Below, in pieces: positions 6,407 to 9,119 of a DNA stretch of 9,119 bases. Both the position numbers and the translations under genes were made by a program. The notes beneath the pieces were generated by a model. That model did no database searches. It was not told the origin of the DNA and saw only the letters and a program-made list of their open reading frames with translations. The stretch's first letter is position 1, and the number at the start of each line of letters is the position of its first letter. This DNA is from Calditrichota bacterium (lineage in GTDB: Bacteria > Zhuqueibacterota > Zhuqueibacteria > Residuimicrobiales > Krinioviventaceae): NCBI GenBank assembly GCA_003818595.1, contig RPQV01000103.1, forward strand, positions 1-9,119. Reading direction: 5' to 3'.

Positions 6407-8104
6407 TCAACTATTTTTCTTTTTCAAATGAAATAACCCAATGGATGCGAAAACGATCAAAAATGCGTCGACTGGAATTCGATACCTGACTTCAGCAAAA
6501 AACAAAGCGTACCCGCACGACAGGACAACCATGGGAATCAGCAGAAGAATCGTATGTTTTGCGTTGCGTTTGAGAAAAGCAACCACTCCAATCACCGAAA
6601 AGAGTAATAAGGGCGTGGTGAAAATCAGACTCGCCGCCTTTTGCATCTTTCCGGGCTGATAATCAGGAGATGTAATCCGGTTGAGTACCGGGGACCAATA
6701 CCGTATCCATTCGGGAATAAAATGTCTGAATAGATATCGTATTGGCTCAGCCGCGATCAGGCGCTTCAGCGTCATCGGATTTTTTTTGCGTTCTAAATCG
6801 ACGACCTCCACTGAACGAAACGGCTTTCCATCCCTGATCTGCCACAAATCGGCTGCTTTCCAGGGATGAAACCAAATCATATAGCCGTCAGCGGTCAAAG
6901 AAGGTTCGTCCAATCCAATGAGAAAGGCAACTCGTTGAATATCAGCAGGCCTGGCAGCTTCGGGAAATGTCAAGGTCAGATGAGTGAAGGAGTCAGGCTG
7001 CGTAAATACCAGATTATAGTCCCATTTCTCCGGGGTTGTGTCCAGGGAGAGGCTCTCGCGAGAGACGATCAATTCAGGTTTCTGAATAAAGTTCGCGGAG
7101 GATAATGCTTTGTTTTGTTCATAATAGCGAAATTCAGGAAGAGGAAAATGAAGCGCTGTGCCGCCGTAAGCCATGAGACCGTAATAACGGCTCGCCGGCC
7201 ACCGCCATTCCTGATCGACAATCTTTAGTGTGCCGAGATACTCATCATCGAGAAAGTATTTGAACTGGGGTCGATCACCGGCGATATCCTCGATCTCTAC
7301 GCGAAATTGTTTTCCCTCAAATACAGGCTGTTTGAAACTATCTTCATATTTGAACTGTAAATTGATTTGTTCGAACGCGCGCGCTTCCGCCATACAGGCT
7401 CGGCCGGGGGATGCGACGCCAAAAACCATATAGTTGCGAATGCTCCAGGGGGCGAGAACCAGCGCCGTCACCAGACCGAAGCAGGCGATCGGCAGCAGGC
7501 GTTTGAACAGATTTCCGGTGGTAATCAAGCCAATCCAAAGGACAAACAGCAATCCGGCGGGGGCGATGACAGGAATGGTGGCAATCGACAAGCCAAAGGC
7601 GAGCCCGCCGAATATCAGCCATTTAAGCTGTTGTCCGGCAGTGTAGCGCACAAAAAAATAAACGATCAGAGTGAGCAGCAATGAAAAGAGCTGCGTACTG
7701 TATAACAGTCCGGAAATATAGATGAACAATGGATAAATCACCGAGAAAAGCAAGGCGACAATTGCGGCTGGAGGATACAGCAGCAGGGTCAGTCGATAAA
7801 TGACAACTATTTGCAGGAGAGACAACAACGACTGAACGATCCGAACAGCAAGAAAGCTTTCTCCAAAAACAGTGTATATTCCGGCGAGGAAAAGCGGATA
7901 CATAGGTTCCAGGCAGTACCGGTCATAACGGTCATAATAGTGCAGGCTGGGACCGAATCCATCGCCGGCAAGGATTGACTTGGCCGCAGAGTCGTAGTGT
8001 AGCGTATCAGAAAAAGTATATTTCTCCTGCAGGGTAAAGACATACAGCAGGCGAATGAGGCCTGCGAGGAGCAGAATCCAGATCAAGTTGCGACTATTTT
8101 TCAT
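6407..8104 (-). CDS. PMT_2/ArnT-like membrane glycosyltransferase with large soluble insert
   Basis: From the ATG at 8104 the protein has 565 residues. The N-terminal half is a PMT_2-type membrane domain: a first helix (8-25), the acidic loop YTFSDTLHYDSAAKSILAGD (29-48) with Asp33, CLEPMYPLFLAGIYTVFGES (64-83), then several helices up to APWSIRNYMVFG (218-229). Family members use polyprenyl-phosphate sugars outside the inner membrane. After IRNYMVFG comes about 215 residues of soluble sequence (roughly 228-445) rich in strand-like, aromatic and acidic stretches. The familiar RYLFRHFIPEWIRYWSPVL segment (456-474) and two C-terminal helices (493-510, 517-560) follow. The insert is much longer than the usual loop. 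An alternative TTG at 8122 would add six residues; the ATG is preferred because MKNSRN leads straight into the first helix, though neither start has a strong ribosome site. It is 59 bases downstream of the DUF2304 gene. Acceptor and sugar are unknown. Confidence 0.82.
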   Translation of the reverse strand: MKNSRNLIWILLLAGLIRLLYVFTLQEKYTFSDTLHYDSAAKSILAGDGFGPSLHYYDRYDRYCLEPMYPLFLAGIYTVFGESFLAVRIVQSLLSLLQIVVIYRLTLLLYPPAAIVALLFSVIYPLFIYISGLLYSTQLFSLLLTLIVYFFVRYTAGQQLKWLIFGGLAFGLSIATIPVIAPAGLLFVLWIGLITTGNLFKRLLPIACFGLVTALVLAPWSIRNYMVFGVASPGRACMAEARAFEQINLQFKYEDSFKQPVFEGKQFRVEIEDIAGDRPQFKYFLDDEYLGTLKIVDQEWRWPASRYYGLMAYGGTALHFPLPEFRYYEQNKALSSANFIQKPELIVSRESLSLDTTPEKWDYNLVFTQPDSFTHLTLTFPEAARPADIQRVAFLIGLDEPSLTADGYMIWFHPWKAADLWQIRDGKPFRSVEVVDLERKKNPMTLKRLIAAEPIRYLFRHFIPEWIRYWSPVLNRITSPDYQPGKMQKAASLIFTTPLLLFSVIGVVAFLKRNAKHTILLLIPMVVLSCGYALFFAEVRYRIPVDAFLIVFASIGLFHLKKKNS

Positions 8105-8163
8105 AACAAGGTACTCTGTCAATCACTTATTCATACAGTCGGGGAACTCGGCGAGATCAAGAA

Positions 8164-8544
8164 CTATTTATCCGGCGGCGCCGATTCCAGACGATTGATT
8201 TTCATCTCGAGAAAGCCGATGATTTGCGCCATTTTTTTGTTCTGCAGCGTCAGCGCAGAAATTCTGATCGAAAAAATGATGAGCATCGCAAAGATAAAGA
8301 TAAAACCGTAGAGCAAAATCGCCAGGGCGCCCTGTCTGACGCCGCTGAAAAGGGCGATATATCTCAACAGGGAATGGAAGATGACGCTGGACACGGCGGC
8401 GATGGTGATGAAAATCCATCCGAGCGCAAAGCTCTCAGTCAGCCTTTTCTTGTAGAGAAGATAGATGATGTAGCTGATGAAAAACAGACCGAAAAAGCCT
8501 ACCAAAAGTTTGGTTCGTAAAGTAACTTCCAAATAGGTTGTCAT
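8164..8544 (-). CDS. DUF2304 family small membrane protein, partner of GT2
   Basis: This 126-residue protein has three predicted membrane helices (about 10-29, 42-66 and 71-93) and a charged, probably coiled-coil C-terminus (95-122, with QNKKMAQIIGFLEMKINRLE). The size, helix pattern and coiled-coil tail match DUF2304 proteins, which are often encoded beside family 2 glycosyltransferases of the dolichol-phosphate-mannose synthase type. Its ATG overlaps the GT2 stop in an ATGA junction, so the two are very likely made in a coupled way. A good ribosome site (AGGTGA, four bases from the ATG) lies in the GT2 C-terminal codons. No catalytic residues are evident. A role as membrane anchor or partner for the GT2, or in handling its lipid product, is an inference from neighbourhood. 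Confidence 0.8.
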   Translation of the reverse strand: MTTYLEVTLRTKLLVGFFGLFFISYIIYLLYKKRLTESFALGWIFITIAAVSSVIFHSLLRYIALFSGVRQGALAILLYGFIFIFAMLIIFSIRISALTLQNKKMAQIIGFLEMKINRLESAPPDK

Positions 8545-9119
8545 GCCTTCACCTTTGCCTTGTGGCGGATTGTCCGTAATAAGACGACAATGATCGCAAT
8601 CAAATTTTTAAAGGGATAAACCACAGAGGTCATGAAATTATGCTGCGAGGTTCCGGATATCCGCTGATTCATGCTCAGCGCGAATTCTTCAACTTTATAT
8701 CCTGATTTGCTCAGCAGGATGAGTATTTCAGCATCCGGATATTCCTGCGGAAAGTTCTTGGCCAGGAACTGAATCGCCGACCGACCAAACACACGAAAGC
8801 CCGAGGTGACGTCATAAAGCCGTCGTTTGGTGAGCAGGTATACCACGAGAGAGAAGAGTTGGATGCCGACAAAACGAAAAGCGTCTTTCTTGTAACCCGT
8901 CTCCTGCAAAAATCGTGAACCGATGAGAACATCGGCGTCCCGTTGCGAAAAAGCCTGTACCAGGGCGATGATGTCTTCCGGATTATGTTGGCCATCAGCG
9001 TCCACAGTGATTAAAAAATCGCTGTTGTTCTGCAGCGCGAAGAGGAATCCCGTGTGCAGGGCAAAACAGACACCCAGGTTAAAAGGATGGGAGACGACTT
9101 CTGCACCTTGTGATTTGGC
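8541..9119 (-). CDS. Family 2 glycosyltransferase, DPM1-like, N-terminus outside window
   Basis: The frame runs from the stop at 8541-8543 to the window edge, giving the last 192 residues; about 30 to 60 N-terminal residues should lie beyond 9119. The visible part has the GT-A fold features of polyprenyl-phosphate mannose/glucose synthase-like enzymes: GAEVVSHPFNLGV and ALHTGFLFAL before the metal-binding LITVDADGQHNPEDI (36-50, DxD at Asp40-Asp42), VLIGSRF, then YDVTSGFRVFGRSAIQFL and YPDAEILILLSKSGYKVEE. The GTG at 9005, which could be read as a start, is an internal Val inside the DxD strand and is rejected. A basic C-terminus (RTIRHKAKVKA) follows one hydrophobic segment. It probably works at the inner face of the membrane, either making a polyprenyl-phosphate sugar or adding a sugar to the lipid-linked unit. 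It overlaps the DUF2304 gene by four bases. Confidence 0.9.
   Translation of the reverse strand, partial: AKSQGAEVVSHPFNLGVCFALHTGFLFALQNNSDFLITVDADGQHNPEDIIALVQAFSQRDADVLIGSRFLQETGYKKDAFRFVGIQLFSLVVYLLTKRRLYDVTSGFRVFGRSAIQFLAKNFPQEYPDAEILILLSKSGYKVEEFALSMNQRISGTSQHNFMTSVVYPFKNLIAIIVVLLRTIRHKAKVKA
8549..8554 (-). promoter_or_regulatory. Ribosome binding site for the DUF2304 gene
   Basis: AGGTGA on the minus strand lies four bases before the ATG at 8544, within the last codons of the GT2 gene. It is the clearest Shine-Dalgarno match in the window and supports the ATGA overlap as the true start. Confidence 0.65.

Noticed and set aside
8105..8122. Upstream TTG start for the PMT_2-type gene
   Set aside because: It adds only six residues without a ribosome site, while the ATG at 8104 leads straight into the first helix. 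It is not excluded.
8541..9005. GT2 as a complete 154-residue protein starting at GTG 9005
   Set aside because: The GTG is the Val in the TVDADGQH strand and the frame stays open, with conserved family sequence, to the window edge.
1..9119. CRISPR arrays, tRNA or rRNA genes, insertion sequences, toxin-antitoxin or defence genes
   Set aside because: No spaced repeats, cloverleaf-like segments, transposase motifs or terminal repeats were seen; nearly all bases belong to the eight glycan genes.

Overview
The window is a stretch of a cell-surface polysaccharide biosynthesis cluster. All eight genes lie on the minus strand and cover almost the whole sequence, so transcription runs from high to low coordinates. 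In that order they encode a family 2 glycosyltransferase (5' part outside the window), a small DUF2304 membrane protein, a PMT_2/ArnT-like membrane glycosyltransferase, a Wzy/WaaL-type O-antigen polymerase or ligase, a Wzx-like flippase, a class I SAM methyltransferase, a GT-B family 4 glycosyltransferase, and a second PMT_2-type membrane glycosyltransferase (3' part outside the window). The two end genes are cut by the window edges; each was followed by translation to the edge and stays open.

Organism: a bacterium, most likely with a lipid-linked Wzx/Wzy-type glycan pathway. Base composition is moderate, roughly half GC by eye, with many A and T runs from AAA Lys and TTT Phe codons. Shine-Dalgarno sequences are mixed: clear for the DUF2304 gene, weak or absent for several others, and one gene probably starts with TTG. 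No marker gene fixes the phylum.

Layout. 9119-8164: the GT2 and DUF2304 genes overlap by four bases. 8104-6407: a PMT_2-type enzyme with an unusually large soluble insert. 6406-6270: the only sizeable gap (137 bases), with small inverted repeats and no recognised gene. 6269-1513: a tight block of polymerase, flippase, methyltransferase and GT4, with gaps of 4, 6 and 22 bases. 1472-1: the second PMT_2-type enzyme, after a 40-base gap.

Working model (inference): the GT4, and perhaps the GT2, assemble a repeat unit on polyprenyl phosphate at the inner membrane face. The methyltransferase may modify it, the flippase moves it across, and the Wzy-like protein polymerises or ligates it. The GT2/DUF2304 pair could instead make polyprenyl-phosphate sugar for the PMT_2-type enzymes, which act outside the membrane. 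No initiating sugar-phosphate transferase, nucleotide-sugar pathway, chain-length regulator, mobile element, RNA gene or CRISPR array was seen. The content is a recognisable type of locus. The least ordinary points are the soluble insert in one GT39-like enzyme, the homopolymer runs at the start of the polymerase gene, and two tiny ORFs abutting gene starts.
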